A stretch of 64,000 nucleotides of DNA, taken from assembly GCA_900604495.1 (NCBI GenBank), contig UWOR01000008.1:1-64000 (forward strand), in the 5' to 3' direction. The position numbers and the translations under genes are program-made. Shown in pieces: positions 16,944 through 26,920 of this stretch (its first letter is position 1; each line of letters starts with the position of its first letter). Source of the stretch: Desulfovibrio sp. Marseille-P6017. Lineage in GTDB: Bacteria > Bacillota_A > Clostridia > Peptostreptococcales > Peptostreptococcaceae. The notes under the pieces are model-generated. The model saw only the letters and a list, made by a program, of their open reading frames with translations, made no database searches and had not been told where the DNA came from.

Positions 16944-18431
16944 TTATAAAGTTACACCATCTTTTAATATTGATATTTCTCTATATCCATATTGCTCATT
17001 TTTAGCTATGTACTCTCCTGATGCTGTATCAAGTATTAACTTAAAGAATGAGTCATCTACAGATTGAGTATCTTTTGTTTCTATTAATTCACCAGCATTA
17101 AAATCTATCCAGTGCTTCTTCTTATTATATAAGTCTGTATTAGTAGATATTTTTAGTGTTGGCACTGAACCTCCAAATGGAGTTCCTCTACCTGTTGTAA
17201 ACAATACCATATGAGCTCCTGCAGCAGCTAGAACTGTAACTGCAACTTGATCATTCCCTGGACCATACAGTAAATTAAGACCTGTTTTTTGTGCTCTTTC
17301 ACCATATCCAAGTACATCTGTTACTATAGCTTTTCCACCTTTTTGAACACAACCTAATGACTTTTCTTCTAATGTTGTTATTCCACCCTTTTTATTACCT
17401 GGGGATGGATTTTCATATATAACTTGATCATATCTCATAAAGTATCTTTTGAAGTCATTTATTAAATCAACACTTTTATCAAATACATTTTTATCAACAG
17501 CTCTGTCAAATAATATAGTTTCAGCTCCAAACATCTCAGGTACTTCAGTTTGTATAGAAGTTCCTCCTAATGAAACTATTTCATCTGATAGTCTTCCTAA
17601 CAATGGATTAGCAGTTATTCCTGAAAATGCATCTGAACCTCCACACTTAAGACCTATCTTTAATTTAGATATGTGAACATCTTCTCTTTTAAATTTAGAA
17701 GCATAGTCAACTAACTCTGATATCAGCTTTTTTCCTTCCTCAATTTCATCTTCAACATCCTGTATATTTAAGAATTTTATTCTATTGTGATTTATAGGCT
17801 CTAAGATTTCTTTAAAACTTGCTAGTGTATTATTTTCACACCCAAGACCTACTACTAAAACTCCCGCTGCATTTGGATGATTAACTAATCCTGCAAGTAT
17901 ATTTCTTGTATTTTCTAAATCGCTTCCTAATTGAGAGCATCCATGTGGGTGTTCAAAATAGTGCACTCCATCAACTTTATCATTTATAAGTTTATTTCCT
18001 TCTTTAACTAACAATGCACATGTTTTATTTATACAACCTACTGTATTTATAACCCATATTTCATTTCTAATTCCAACATCTCCATTTTCACGAACATATC
18101 CTTTAAAGTAGATGTCTTCATTTTTTTTGTCATATTTTAAATCATTTTTGTTAAATTCATAATCTAGTATTCCATCTAATCCTGTACCCATATTGTGAGA
18201 GTGTATCCACTCTCCAATTTTTATATCTTCTTTAGCCTTACCTATACTGTATCCGTATTTTAATACATCATTCCCCTTATGTATTTCTTTTACTGCAACC
18301 TTATGTCCCTTTGGTGTATCTTGTAATAATTTTATCTCTTTATCTTCTATGCTGATGATGTCCCCTTGGACACCATCAGCTAATAATACAACTACATCAT
18401 CTTCCTTATTTATCTTAATGAACTGGCTCAT
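16944..18431 (-). CDS. uxaA: altronate dehydratase UxaA
   Basis: 495 residues: an N-terminal SAF-like domain (residues 1-90, containing GEWIHSHNMGTGL) fused to the large galactarate/altronate dehydratase domain with GYVRENGDVGIRNEIWVI, FEHPHGCSQLG, GLGCENN and GLKCGGSDAFSGITANPLLG. It dehydrates altronate to 2-keto-3-deoxygluconate. It overlaps the end of uxaB by 17 nt, so the two are probably translationally coupled. Confidence 0.95.
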   Translation of the reverse strand: MSQFIKINKEDDVVVLLADGVQGDIISIEDKEIKLLQDTPKGHKVAVKEIHKGNDVLKYGYSIGKAKEDIKIGEWIHSHNMGTGLDGILDYEFNKNDLKYDKKNEDIYFKGYVRENGDVGIRNEIWVINTVGCINKTCALLVKEGNKLINDKVDGVHYFEHPHGCSQLGSDLENTRNILAGLVNHPNAAGVLVVGLGCENNTLASFKEILEPINHNRIKFLNIQDVEDEIEEGKKLISELVDYASKFKREDVHISKLKIGLKCGGSDAFSGITANPLLGRLSDEIVSLGGTSIQTEVPEMFGAETILFDRAVDKNVFDKSVDLINDFKRYFMRYDQVIYENPSPGNKKGGITTLEEKSLGCVQKGGKAIVTDVLGYGERAQKTGLNLLYGPGNDQVAVTVLAAAGAHMVLFTTGRGTPFGGSVPTLKISTNTDLYNKKKHWIDFNAGELIETKDTQSVDDSFFKLILDTASGEYIAKNEQYGYREISILKDGVTL

Positions 18432-19908
18432 ATTCCTTCTCCATTGCTTGTAATTTTTCAGTTACAACTTCCACTATATTTAAATATTTAGTTAAGTCTT
18501 CTCCCCAAAGTTTATCTTCACTTAATACATATCTTACATACTCTTCATTTTTTTCTTCAAACTTGGAGTTTGCATTCTCCATAAATTCTAATACTTCTGG
18601 AGTATCAAATACTTTATATTCATTTCCATTAAAGTCATATCCAACATATCCATTTTCTCTCTTACTTATTTGATAGAATCTTAAAAGCCCTGCTAAACCT
18701 ATCATCATATTTTCTGGAAATTTATTATTATCTTCTATAAATGACTTTATGGTTGGCCATAATCTATTTTGGAATTTAGATACTGAGTTCATAGATATAG
18801 ACTCTAACTTATGTTTTATATGTGGATTTCTAAATCTTCCAAGAACTGTTGATGCAAATTCTTCTTTATTTCCAGTTTTATTTTTTAATGAAGGTAATAT
18901 CTCTTTTTGTAATGTTTCATTTAAGTATTCTTTCATTTGCTCATTTTCAACAACTTCATCAACTTGGTTAAATCCTTTTAATATACTTTGAGGGGTGATT
19001 AATGTATGTGATCCATTTAGTATTCTTACCTTTAATAGTTGAGTATCATGTAAAGATTCTAACCATTGAACATTAAGCCCTGATTCTTTTAGTGGTAATA
19101 TTTTATCTAATTCTTCACTTCCTTCTATTGCCCATAAGAAGAACGGCTCACACATAGACATTGCTTCATCTTTATATCCAAATCTATCAAAATAAGCTTG
19201 AGAATCTTCTCTTGGATAACCTGGAACTATTCTATCAACTAAGTTATTTAAGAATACACAATTTTCATTAACCCAAGCTTTAAATTCTTCTGAAGCTCCG
19301 AAATCTTCAGCATGTTTTGCTACCAATTCTTTTAATACTCTCCCATTTTCTGCTACCAATTCACAAGGGAATATAAGTAATTTCTTAGAAATATTTCCTA
19401 ATGTATTAAATCTATGCATTAAGAACGCTGTTAGTTTCCCTGGATATAACCCTTCTGTCGCAACGTTTTCTAAGCTAACATTTTTATATGCAAGTCCAGC
19501 TTCTGTTGTATTTGATATTACTACATCTAAGCTTTCTTGCTCTGCTATATTCATAAAAGTATCCCATTCTACATTATAATTGAATACTTTTGAAAATACA
19601 GATATTATATCTTGTTCGAATATTTCATTATCTCCCTTAAACCCTCTTTGTACCACTGTATATAGTTTATCTTGAGAGTTTAATGTATTAATCTTTCCAT
19701 CATAGTTTAAAGGACAAGTTAATGCTATTGAACCATTGTAGTTCCCTTTCTTTATAGCTTGATCTACCATCCAGTCAAAGAATGACATTAAAAAGTTTCC
19801 TTCTCCTACTTGCATTATTTTTACTGGGCTATTTAATACTTTTTCATGATGTTCTCTTTGTGATTGAGTTAAGCAATCCATGCTTAGACTTCTTAATTCT
19901 TTACTCAT
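18415..19908 (-). CDS. uxaB: tagaturonate reductase (altronate oxidoreductase) UxaB
   Basis: 497 residues, mannitol-dehydrogenase superfamily. The NAD-binding N-terminus shows VKIMQVGEGNFLMSFFDWMVD, and the catalytic part includes NNLVDRIVPGYPRED and the KVRILNGSHTLI lysine motif. It reduces tagaturonate to altronate. Presence of UxaB rather than UxuB/UxuA points to galacturonate as the main substrate. In operon with kdgK upstream and uxaA downstream. Confidence 0.93.
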   Translation of the reverse strand: MSKELRSLSMDCLTQSQREHHEKVLNSPVKIMQVGEGNFLMSFFDWMVDQAIKKGNYNGSIALTCPLNYDGKINTLNSQDKLYTVVQRGFKGDNEIFEQDIISVFSKVFNYNVEWDTFMNIAEQESLDVVISNTTEAGLAYKNVSLENVATEGLYPGKLTAFLMHRFNTLGNISKKLLIFPCELVAENGRVLKELVAKHAEDFGASEEFKAWVNENCVFLNNLVDRIVPGYPREDSQAYFDRFGYKDEAMSMCEPFFLWAIEGSEELDKILPLKESGLNVQWLESLHDTQLLKVRILNGSHTLITPQSILKGFNQVDEVVENEQMKEYLNETLQKEILPSLKNKTGNKEEFASTVLGRFRNPHIKHKLESISMNSVSKFQNRLWPTIKSFIEDNNKFPENMMIGLAGLLRFYQISKRENGYVGYDFNGNEYKVFDTPEVLEFMENANSKFEEKNEEYVRYVLSEDKLWGEDLTKYLNIVEVVTEKLQAMEKEYEPVH

Positions 19909-19938
19909 ATAAATAATTCTCCTTAAAATATATTTATT

Positions 19939-20970
19939 TTATCTTTTTATATTTTCTATCCCTAAATTCATAAGTGTTTCAACATCTTCTAGTGAAACTA
20001 AATTTATATCACCTTGTATACTATGCTTTAAAGAGCTTGCACAAGTCGCAAATTCAACTACATCATCATTCTTCATTTTATTTAATAGTCCATGTAGTAT
20101 ACCTGCTGTATAAGAATCTCCTCCTCCAACTCTATCTAATATATCAAAAGTATATACCTTTGACTTACTTAAATTTTCTCCATCAAATAAAAATCCTTGT
20201 AAAGAGTTGTTACTTACTGAGTTTACTTTTCTTTTAGTGCAACTAGCGTATTGTAAGTTCGGATATTTTTCAAATAATTTCTTATACAAATCACTTAAGC
20301 TATCTTCAAACTTTTTAGATTCTGATATCTCATATTTTAGTATATTTTTAAAATCTAATATTCCTAAAAATGCAATGTCTACAAAAGGAAGTATATCTAA
20401 CATGAACCTTCCAGCATCTTCAAGACTCCATAGCTTTGATCTATAATTAGAATCATAAGATACTACTATATCTCTTTTTTTAGCTTCTTTAGCTATCTCT
20501 AGAGTTAAACCTTTAAGTTCTTCACTTAGTGCAGGATTTATACCCGACATATGTACTAACTTAACATCTTTAAGTATTTCTTCGATTTCAAATTCATCTT
20601 TTTTAGCAAGTGATATTGCTGAATACTTTCTGTCATAAGTCACTTTAGAATTTCTAAGTCCATTACCTTGTTCTAAGAAGTATATACCAAGTCTTCCTTC
20701 ACCTTTTGTAACATCTTTTGTACATATTCCAAAAGAATTTAAATCCTTTATTACTTTTTCACCTAATGGATTGTTTGGCACTTTGGTAAGAAACTTAGTA
20801 TCATGATCAAACATACTTAAACTACAGATAACATTTGCTTCTCCACCAGAATAAGTTGCTTCAAAAGAATTTGCTTGTATTATTTTTTGATGATTAAAAG
20901 GTGTAAGCCTTAGCATAACTTCTCCAAATCCTAATACTTTTCCGTCATCTTTAACTTCTAATCTTTTCAA
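19939..20970 (-). CDS. kdgK: 2-keto-3-deoxygluconate kinase (PfkB family)
   Basis: 343 residues. It shows GFGEVMLRLTP at the N-terminus, the glycine-rich sugar site YSGGEANVICSLSMF and the C-terminal anion-hole motif RVGGGDSYTAGILHGLL with the catalytic Asp. It phosphorylates 2-keto-3-deoxygluconate made by UxaA. It overlaps the 3' end of kdgA by 20 nt. Other PfkB sugar kinases look similar, but the neighbours fix the role. Confidence 0.92.
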   Translation of the reverse strand: MKRLEVKDDGKVLGFGEVMLRLTPFNHQKIIQANSFEATYSGGEANVICSLSMFDHDTKFLTKVPNNPLGEKVIKDLNSFGICTKDVTKGEGRLGIYFLEQGNGLRNSKVTYDRKYSAISLAKKDEFEIEEILKDVKLVHMSGINPALSEELKGLTLEIAKEAKKRDIVVSYDSNYRSKLWSLEDAGRFMLDILPFVDIAFLGILDFKNILKYEISESKKFEDSLSDLYKKLFEKYPNLQYASCTKRKVNSVSNNSLQGFLFDGENLSKSKVYTFDILDRVGGGDSYTAGILHGLLNKMKNDDVVEFATCASSLKHSIQGDINLVSLEDVETLMNLGIENIKR

Positions 20971-21562
20971 TTTTATTTACAAACTCCTTAGCTAAATTTT
21001 CTATATCTTCTAAGCTACCTGCATTGAATAGTGAACTTCCAACTCCAACACAAGAAACCCCCATTTTAAACCATTCATCTATATTATCTATACTAACTCC
21101 ACCAGTTGGCATTATTTCAACATGAGGTATTGGAGCCTTTAGTGATTTAACATATTTCGCTCCAAACATATCACCAGGGAATAACTTAACCATTTTATTT
21201 CCTTTTTCTAATGCATTCATTATTTCAGTAACAGTCATGCAACCTGGTAGGTATATTACTCCTAGTTCTCTACATACATCATTAACCTCATCAGAAAACC
21301 CTGGACTAACTACGTACTCAGCTCCTGCTTCAATAGCATCTTTAGCCATCTTTTTATTGAGCACACTACCTACACCAACTAATGCATTTTTATATTTAGA
21401 TTTAACTTCAGTTATAAGTTCCACTACATTAGGTATTGTATAAGTAAGTTCTAATGCTTTAATTCCTCCATTTAAGCATGCTATTATATATCCCATTGCT
21501 TCTTCATGGTCGTTAGCTCTAATAACAGCTACAATTCCTTCATCTTTTATTTTTTCTAACAT
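20951..21562 (-). CDS. kdgA: KDPG / 4-hydroxy-2-oxoglutarate aldolase
   Basis: 203 residues from the ATG at 21562, five bases after GAGGGG; the frame from 21592 would begin beyond this site, inside the operator. Typical KDPG-aldolase features are GIVAVIRANDHEEA, GGIKALELTYT (catalytic Glu), GVGSVLNKKMAKDAIEAGAEYVVSPG, the Schiff-base lysine in KMVKLFPGDMFG, and MPTGGVS. It splits KDPG into pyruvate and glyceraldehyde-3-phosphate, the last step of the pathway. It is the first structural gene of the operon behind three operators. Confidence 0.95.
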   Translation of the reverse strand: MLEKIKDEGIVAVIRANDHEEAMGYIIACLNGGIKALELTYTIPNVVELITEVKSKYKNALVGVGSVLNKKMAKDAIEAGAEYVVSPGFSDEVNDVCRELGVIYLPGCMTVTEIMNALEKGNKMVKLFPGDMFGAKYVKSLKAPIPHVEIMPTGGVSIDNIDEWFKMGVSCVGVGSSLFNAGSLEDIENLAKEFVNKIEKIRS

Positions 21563-21581
21563 AGAACCCCCTCTTTTTATC

Positions 21582-21591
21582 TTGTATACCA
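21582..21591 (-). promoter_or_regulatory. GntR-type operator, kdgA proximal
   Basis: TTGTATACCA, 20 bp upstream of the kdgA start codon. It fits TNGTNNACNA and would lie in the 5' untranslated region or promoter. Confidence 0.6.
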
Positions 21592-21750
21592 ATTTTTTTA
21601 TAAAAAAATATACTTTTTATTTTCTAAAATATATTTTAATAAAAATTTATGATATCCGTTGATTTTAAAGTATTTTCCATAATCTAAAAATAATATTGCC
21701 CTTATTTATAAATGAATAAGTTCTTACATTATTTTTATGAAAGCTTTTTC

Positions 21751-21760
21751 TTGTATACCA
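21751..21760 (-). promoter_or_regulatory. GntR-type operator, kdgA middle
   Basis: TTGTATACCA, identical to the proximal site and 169 bp further upstream, in the 353-bp gap between kdgA and the regulator gene. The rest of that gap is AT-rich with no gene. Confidence 0.6.
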
Positions 21761-21842
21761 ATATAGTATTATTATACATCACAACATTATTTTTTCAATA
21801 TTTTTTTGTTATTTTTTTATTAAATTATTATAAATTAATAAT

Positions 21843-21852
21843 TTGTATACAA
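21843..21852 (-). promoter_or_regulatory. GntR-type operator, kdgA distal
   Basis: TTGTATACAA, a perfect palindrome, 92 bp upstream of the middle site. Spaced copies would allow looping or cooperative binding. Confidence 0.6.
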
Positions 21853-21915
21853 GATCTATATGAAAAAATAAGAAATCAAATTATATACAAAATAATCCAA
21901 CTTCTTATTTAAATT

Positions 21916-22602
21916 TTATTTAAAATATTTAGACATTTCCCCATCATATTTTCTTATGTAGTCCCAACTTTTCATAGAGAACTTCATATGCTCATCTATC
22001 AAAGAGTCTACTCTATCTTTATCTTTATTCTTTATTACATTTAAAAACTCTTCATGTTGTTCAACTACAGATCTTTTAGAATCCTTTTTCTGAGTTAATA
22101 ATCTTAATCTATTATAATGTGTGCTTATATTTAATATACTCTGCCAAATATGCTCCTTTTTAACACCTTTAAATAGTAGCTCATGGAAACATGTGTCTAA
22201 CTTATGGAATTCATTTTCTCCACCATCTATATCTGCTATTATCCCTTGAGCAAAAACATTTTTTTCTAGTTCTAACATAACGCTATTAGGGAAATCTTCA
22301 CAGGCTAATTTTAAAACTTTTTCTTCTACTGCAAACCTCATAAATATCGCTTCTTCTATTAAGTCCATATCTATTAAAGATACATATGTTCCAGATTGAG
22401 GTTTAACCTCTATTAAGTGTTCATTTTTCAACTTCATTATAACTTCTCTAATAGGAGTTCTTGATAAATCTAATTTTTCAGCTAACTCAAGTTCACTTAA
22501 TAGTTCACCTGGTTTTAATTCTAAAGACATTATATTATCCTTTAATACCCTATATGCATATTCTTTTCCGGTTTCCTTTTCATTTCTTTCGTACAATATC
22601 AA
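21916..22602 (-). CDS. GntR-family (FadR subfamily, FCD domain) regulator of hexuronate genes
   Basis: 228 residues. It starts at TTG (22600-22602) with GGGAG nine bases upstream. The N-terminal winged helix-turn-helix shows LKPGELLSELELAEKLDLSRTPIREVIMKL (residues about 28-57). The C-terminal all-helical FCD ligand domain includes the metal-binding histidine positions in EFHKLDTCFHELLF and VEQHEEFLNVIKN. It is located directly upstream of kdgA, and five TNGTATACNA sites surround its targets and its own promoter. The likely ligand is a hexuronate intermediate (inference), giving repression relieved by substrate. Confidence 0.88.
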   Translation of the reverse strand: MILYERNEKETGKEYAYRVLKDNIMSLELKPGELLSELELAEKLDLSRTPIREVIMKLKNEHLIEVKPQSGTYVSLIDMDLIEEAIFMRFAVEEKVLKLACEDFPNSVMLELEKNVFAQGIIADIDGGENEFHKLDTCFHELLFKGVKKEHIWQSILNISTHYNRLRLLTQKKDSKRSVVEQHEEFLNVIKNKDKDRVDSLIDEHMKFSMKSWDYIRKYDGEMSKYFK

Positions 22603-22659
22603 CTAAATTCACTCCCTAACCTTAACGCTATCAGTTCCTACTTTTTTAATTCTTATTAC

Positions 22660-22669
22660 TAGTATACTA
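22660..22669 (-). promoter_or_regulatory. GntR-type operator upstream of its own gene
   Basis: TAGTATACTA inside the palindrome CTAGTATACTAG (22659-22670), identical to the dctP site. It lies about 57 bp before the regulator's start, so autoregulation is likely. Confidence 0.6.
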
Positions 22670-22697
22670 GATTTATATAATAATTCAATATATATTA

Positions 22698-22749
22698 AAG
22701 AAGGTGAATAAATCTTTTATTAAAACGTAAAAAATTTATTCACCTTCTT
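22698..22749 (-). terminator. terminator of the marR-ABC operon
   Basis: Perfect 16-bp stem AAGAAGGTGAATAAAT / ATTTATTCACCTTCTT with a 20-nt loop. It lies 70 nt past the second ABC gene and also insulates the GntR promoter. Confidence 0.7.
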
Positions 22750-22821
22750 AGCTGTTATGTTTATTTATATTGTAAAGCTTATATTATTTTAATTTATATT
22801 CTTTAATTAATCAATATTAAA

Positions 22822-24675
22822 TTATATAGCTTCATCTTTTTCAAATTGAGAGTTATATAAATTTGCATAGAATCCATTTTTCGAAATTAAAGTTTCATGA
22901 TTTCCTATTTCTATTATATCTCCTTCATTCATAACTAATATTAAATCCGCATTTTTTATAGTAGATAATCTATGCGCAATTATAAAACTAGTTCTATTTT
23001 CCATAAGATTATCCATAGCTTTTTGAATTAATATTTCAGTTCTAGTATCTACTGAACTTGTGGCTTCATCTAGTATAAGTATTTTAGGATCTGCAAGTAT
23101 TGCACGAGCAATTGTAAGTAATTGTTTTTGGCCTTGAGATACATTGCTTGCTTCTTCATTTAATACCATATTATATCCATCTGGTAATGTTTTTATAAAA
23201 TGATGAACATGTGCAGCTTTTGCCGCTTCTATAACCTGCTCGTCAGTTGCATCTAATTTACCATATCTAATGTTATCTTTTATACTTCCATTAAATAACC
23301 ATGTATCTTGTAAAACCATACCAAATAATTGTCTCAATTCACTTCTATTGAAATCTTTTACATTATGATTATCAATTAGTATTGCACCAGAGTTAACATC
23401 ATAGAATCTCATAAGTAATTTTACTATAGTTGTTTTACCAGCTCCTGTAGGACCTACTATAGCTATTTTTTGTCCAGGCTTAACATGTGCTGTAAAGTCT
23501 TTTATTATTACTTTATCAGGATTATATCCAAATCTAACATGTTCAAAATCAATTCTACCTTCTAACCCTTCAATACTAACTGCATTTTCTACAAATTGAT
23601 CTTCTTCTTCTTCATCTAAAAATTCAAATACTCTTTCTGCAGCAGCTGCCGTAGATTGTAATAAATTAGTAACTTGAGCTACTTGTGACAGCGGTTGAGT
23701 GAAATTTCTTACATATTGTATAAACGACTGGATGTCACCGACTTCTATAGTGTTTCTTATTGCTAACCATCCTCCAAGTATTGCAACAACAACATATCCT
23801 AAATTTCCTACAAACATCATTAATGGTTGCATTATACCTGATAAGAATTGTGATTTCCATGCTGATTGATATAAAGTATTGTTTAATTTATCAAATTCCC
23901 TTATAGCCTCATCTTCACCATTGAATACTTTAACTATGTTATGACCGCTATATAATTCTTCAACTTGACCATTCACATGTCCTAGATATTCTTGTTGAGC
24001 TTTAAAGTATTTTTGAGATCTTTTTATTATTAATGATATTAATATCATTGATATAGGTAGTATAATTAATGTAACGCCAGTCATTAACCAACTTATAGAT
24101 AACATCATTATTAATACACCTATAATTGTAGTTACTGATGTTATCAATTGAGTCATACTTTGATTTAAACTCTGACTTAAAGTATCTATATCATTAGTTA
24201 TTCTAGATAATACTTCTCCATGAGTTTTACTATCAAAATACTTCATAGGCATTCTATTTATTTTTTCTGATAATTCATTTCTTAAGTTATATGCTACTTT
24301 CTGAGATATTCCACTCATAACAAATCCTTGTATAAATGAGAATATAGCACTTAATATATACAATGCAATTAAAATAAGTAATATTCTACCTATTGCATCA
24401 AAATCAATTCCTGCTCCCGTTGTACCTGAAACTTTAGCAACTAATCCTTCATATATTTTAGTTGTAGCTTTCCCTAGTATTTTAGGACCAACTACAGAAA
24501 AAGATACACTACCTATTGCAAAAATCACAACTAAAATTATAGAAAGTTTAAATTTACCTAAGTATCCCATCAATGTTTTCATAGTTCCTTTAAAGTCCTT
24601 AGCTTTTTCCCCTTGAACTTTCATAGGACCGTGTCCTCCCATAGGACCTCTTCTTGGTCTTTGATTATTACTCAT
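22822..24675 (-). CDS. ABC exporter, canonical half (membrane + ATPase)
   Basis: 617 residues: a basic N-terminus, six membrane helices (about 40-330), then an ATPase domain with Walker A GPTGAGKTTIVKLL, signature VSQGQKQLLTIARA and Walker B ILILDEATSSVD with the catalytic Glu. It overlaps the upstream ABC gene by 8 nt. With its partner it forms a heterodimeric multidrug-type exporter (BmrCD/TM287-288-like). Substrate unknown; the MarR gene in the operon suggests drug or toxic-compound export. Confidence 0.92.
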   Translation of the reverse strand: MSNNQRPRRGPMGGHGPMKVQGEKAKDFKGTMKTLMGYLGKFKLSIILVVIFAIGSVSFSVVGPKILGKATTKIYEGLVAKVSGTTGAGIDFDAIGRILLILIALYILSAIFSFIQGFVMSGISQKVAYNLRNELSEKINRMPMKYFDSKTHGEVLSRITNDIDTLSQSLNQSMTQLITSVTTIIGVLIMMLSISWLMTGVTLIILPISMILISLIIKRSQKYFKAQQEYLGHVNGQVEELYSGHNIVKVFNGEDEAIREFDKLNNTLYQSAWKSQFLSGIMQPLMMFVGNLGYVVVAILGGWLAIRNTIEVGDIQSFIQYVRNFTQPLSQVAQVTNLLQSTAAAAERVFEFLDEEEEDQFVENAVSIEGLEGRIDFEHVRFGYNPDKVIIKDFTAHVKPGQKIAIVGPTGAGKTTIVKLLMRFYDVNSGAILIDNHNVKDFNRSELRQLFGMVLQDTWLFNGSIKDNIRYGKLDATDEQVIEAAKAAHVHHFIKTLPDGYNMVLNEEASNVSQGQKQLLTIARAILADPKILILDEATSSVDTRTEILIQKAMDNLMENRTSFIIAHRLSTIKNADLILVMNEGDIIEIGNHETLISKNGFYANLYNSQFEKDEAI

Positions 24676-26920
24676 TAGCTAGCTCCTCCTTTGACAGTTG
24701 TGATAAAGCTATTTGTTTATAAACTTCACAATTTTTTAAAAGCTCTTTATGAGTTCCTATACCTACTATTTTACCTTCATCAAGTACTACAATTTGTTCA
24801 GCATGTAATATAGTACTTATTCTTTGAGCAACTATTAATATAGTACTTTCTGAAATTTCTTCCGTTAATGCTTTACGAAGTTTTGAATCCGTTTTAAAAT
24901 CTAGAGCTGAAAAACTATCATCAAATATATATATCTCTGGATTTTTAGCTATAGCTCTTGCAATAGAAAGTCTTTGCTTTTGACCACCAGATACATTGTT
25001 ACCACCTTGTGATATTTCTGTATCATATTTTTCAGGCTTAGAATCTATAAATTCTGTAGCTTGAGCTATCCTTGATGCCTTAATTATATCTTCTTCTGTT
25101 GCATCTTTCTTGCCATATCTTAGATTTGAATCAATAGTACCTGAGAATAATACCCCTTTTTGAGGTACATATCCTATTTTTTCTCTTAAATCATGTTGTG
25201 TTACATCTTTTATATTAACACCATCAACTAATATTTCACCTTCTGTAACATCAAAGAATCTAGGTATTAAGTTAATTAGTGTAGATTTACCACTACCAGT
25301 ACTTCCTATAAATGCAGTAGTTTCTCCTGGATTAGCAGTAAAGTTAATATTTGTAAGTATGTCTTCTTCTGCATCAGGATATCTAAATGATACATTTTTA
25401 AATTCAACAACACCTTTTTTCTCAGTGTTAAATTCAACTGCCTTTTTAGGATCTTTTATAGAAAGATCTGTATTTATGACTTTATCTATACGATCAAGTG
25501 ATACTAATGCTCTTGGTAACATAACTGATACCATTGATATCATTAAGAATGACATTACTATTTGCATTGTATATTGTATAAATGCCATCATGTCTCCAAC
25601 TTGCATACTTCCACTGTCTATACTGTGTGCACCATTCCAAACAATTATAACTGTAAGAGCATTCATTATGAACATCATTGCTGGCATCATACATGACATG
25701 ACTCTATTTACAAAAACATTAACTTTAGTTAAATCTTTATTAGCTTTTTCAAATCTCTTTTCTTCATACTTCTCTGTACTAAATGCTCTTATTACTGGAA
25801 GACCTGTAAGTATTTCTCTACTTACTAAGTTAACTCTATCAACTAAACTTTGTAATATTTTAAATCTAGGCATAACAACTAAGAACATTATAATTACTAA
25901 AACTAAAACAGCTGCTACTCCTACACCTATTATCCATGTCATTGATGTATTAGTTTGTAATACTTTTAAAACTCCTCCTAATCCTAGTATAGGGGCATAG
26001 AATACAATTCTTAAAAACATAACCATCATAGTTTGAACTTGTTGTATATCATTTGTACTACGTGTAATTAATGATGCAGTTGAGAATTCTGTTATTTCTT
26101 TATTTGAAAATGACATAACCTTTTTAAATACAGAGCTTCTTAAGTCTTTACCTAATGTTGCAGCAACCTTTGCTCCCAATAACCCAACTAATACCGATGC
26201 CATCACACTTAATAGCGTTATTCCAAGCATTATTAGTCCTGTTCTTATTATATAGCTATTTTGTAATTTTTCTATATTGACACCTATAGCCTCATATTCA
26301 CCTTTTACATAGTTTATAGCACTTTGTTCAACCATCGTTTCTGGTAAATTATCAAATGTTTTATCCATTTCATTTATAATACTATCTAAATTTTCTTTAG
26401 GTATTGATGATAATATTGTAAATAAATCTATATCTTCAGTTTGAGACTGTGGAGGAAGATTAGCCATTAACTGCTTCTTCATAATATCAACTTGATCTCC
26501 ACCTTTTTCAATTCCAGATACTATTAATATAGGTTTTGATAATATATTATTTAATTCATCTATAGTATCTTTATCTGTGGTATTTAACTCATAAAGATTT
26601 TCTTCTTCTAATATTGAATATTCTTGTTTATATTCTTTTAACTCACTATCTGATAATGTATCTTTACTTAACAATTTATAATTATCTAATACAGTCCCCT
26701 TATCCGATGAATTTAAGAATATCATAATCTTATCTAATTCACTTTTTCTTATTATTTTAGGAGCTGCATTTTCTACACCTCCCTGTTGTATACCAACATT
26801 TACAATATTAGATGTATAATCTGGTAGCGAAAGTTCACATACTGCTTGACCTACTAGTAATGTAACAATAAATATTATAGATAGGGTTGATTTTTTAAGA
26901 TACTTAACTAAATTATTCAC
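24668..26920 (-). CDS. ABC exporter, degenerate-site half with large external insert
   Basis: 750 residues. A roughly 150-residue polar insert (about residues 45-215) lies between the first two membrane helices and is probably outside the cell. The ATPase has Walker A GSTGSGKSTLINLI, signature VSGGQKQRLSIARA and Walker B IYIFDDSFSALD, where Asp replaces the catalytic Glu. That substitution is the known mark of the non-hydrolysing site in heterodimeric exporters. It starts directly after marR, with the ATG against the marR stop. Confidence 0.92.
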   Translation of the reverse strand: MNNLVKYLKKSTLSIIFIVTLLVGQAVCELSLPDYTSNIVNVGIQQGGVENAAPKIIRKSELDKIMIFLNSSDKGTVLDNYKLLSKDTLSDSELKEYKQEYSILEEENLYELNTTDKDTIDELNNILSKPILIVSGIEKGGDQVDIMKKQLMANLPPQSQTEDIDLFTILSSIPKENLDSIINEMDKTFDNLPETMVEQSAINYVKGEYEAIGVNIEKLQNSYIIRTGLIMLGITLLSVMASVLVGLLGAKVAATLGKDLRSSVFKKVMSFSNKEITEFSTASLITRSTNDIQQVQTMMVMFLRIVFYAPILGLGGVLKVLQTNTSMTWIIGVGVAAVLVLVIIMFLVVMPRFKILQSLVDRVNLVSREILTGLPVIRAFSTEKYEEKRFEKANKDLTKVNVFVNRVMSCMMPAMMFIMNALTVIIVWNGAHSIDSGSMQVGDMMAFIQYTMQIVMSFLMISMVSVMLPRALVSLDRIDKVINTDLSIKDPKKAVEFNTEKKGVVEFKNVSFRYPDAEEDILTNINFTANPGETTAFIGSTGSGKSTLINLIPRFFDVTEGEILVDGVNIKDVTQHDLREKIGYVPQKGVLFSGTIDSNLRYGKKDATEEDIIKASRIAQATEFIDSKPEKYDTEISQGGNNVSGGQKQRLSIARAIAKNPEIYIFDDSFSALDFKTDSKLRKALTEEISESTILIVAQRISTILHAEQIVVLDEGKIVGIGTHKELLKNCEVYKQIALSQLSKEELANE

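Noticed and set aside
25359..26000. 213-residue plus-strand open frame inside the ABC exporter gene
   Set aside because: It mirrors the membrane-coding part of a well-supported gene, has no ribosome-binding site and no recognisable protein features.
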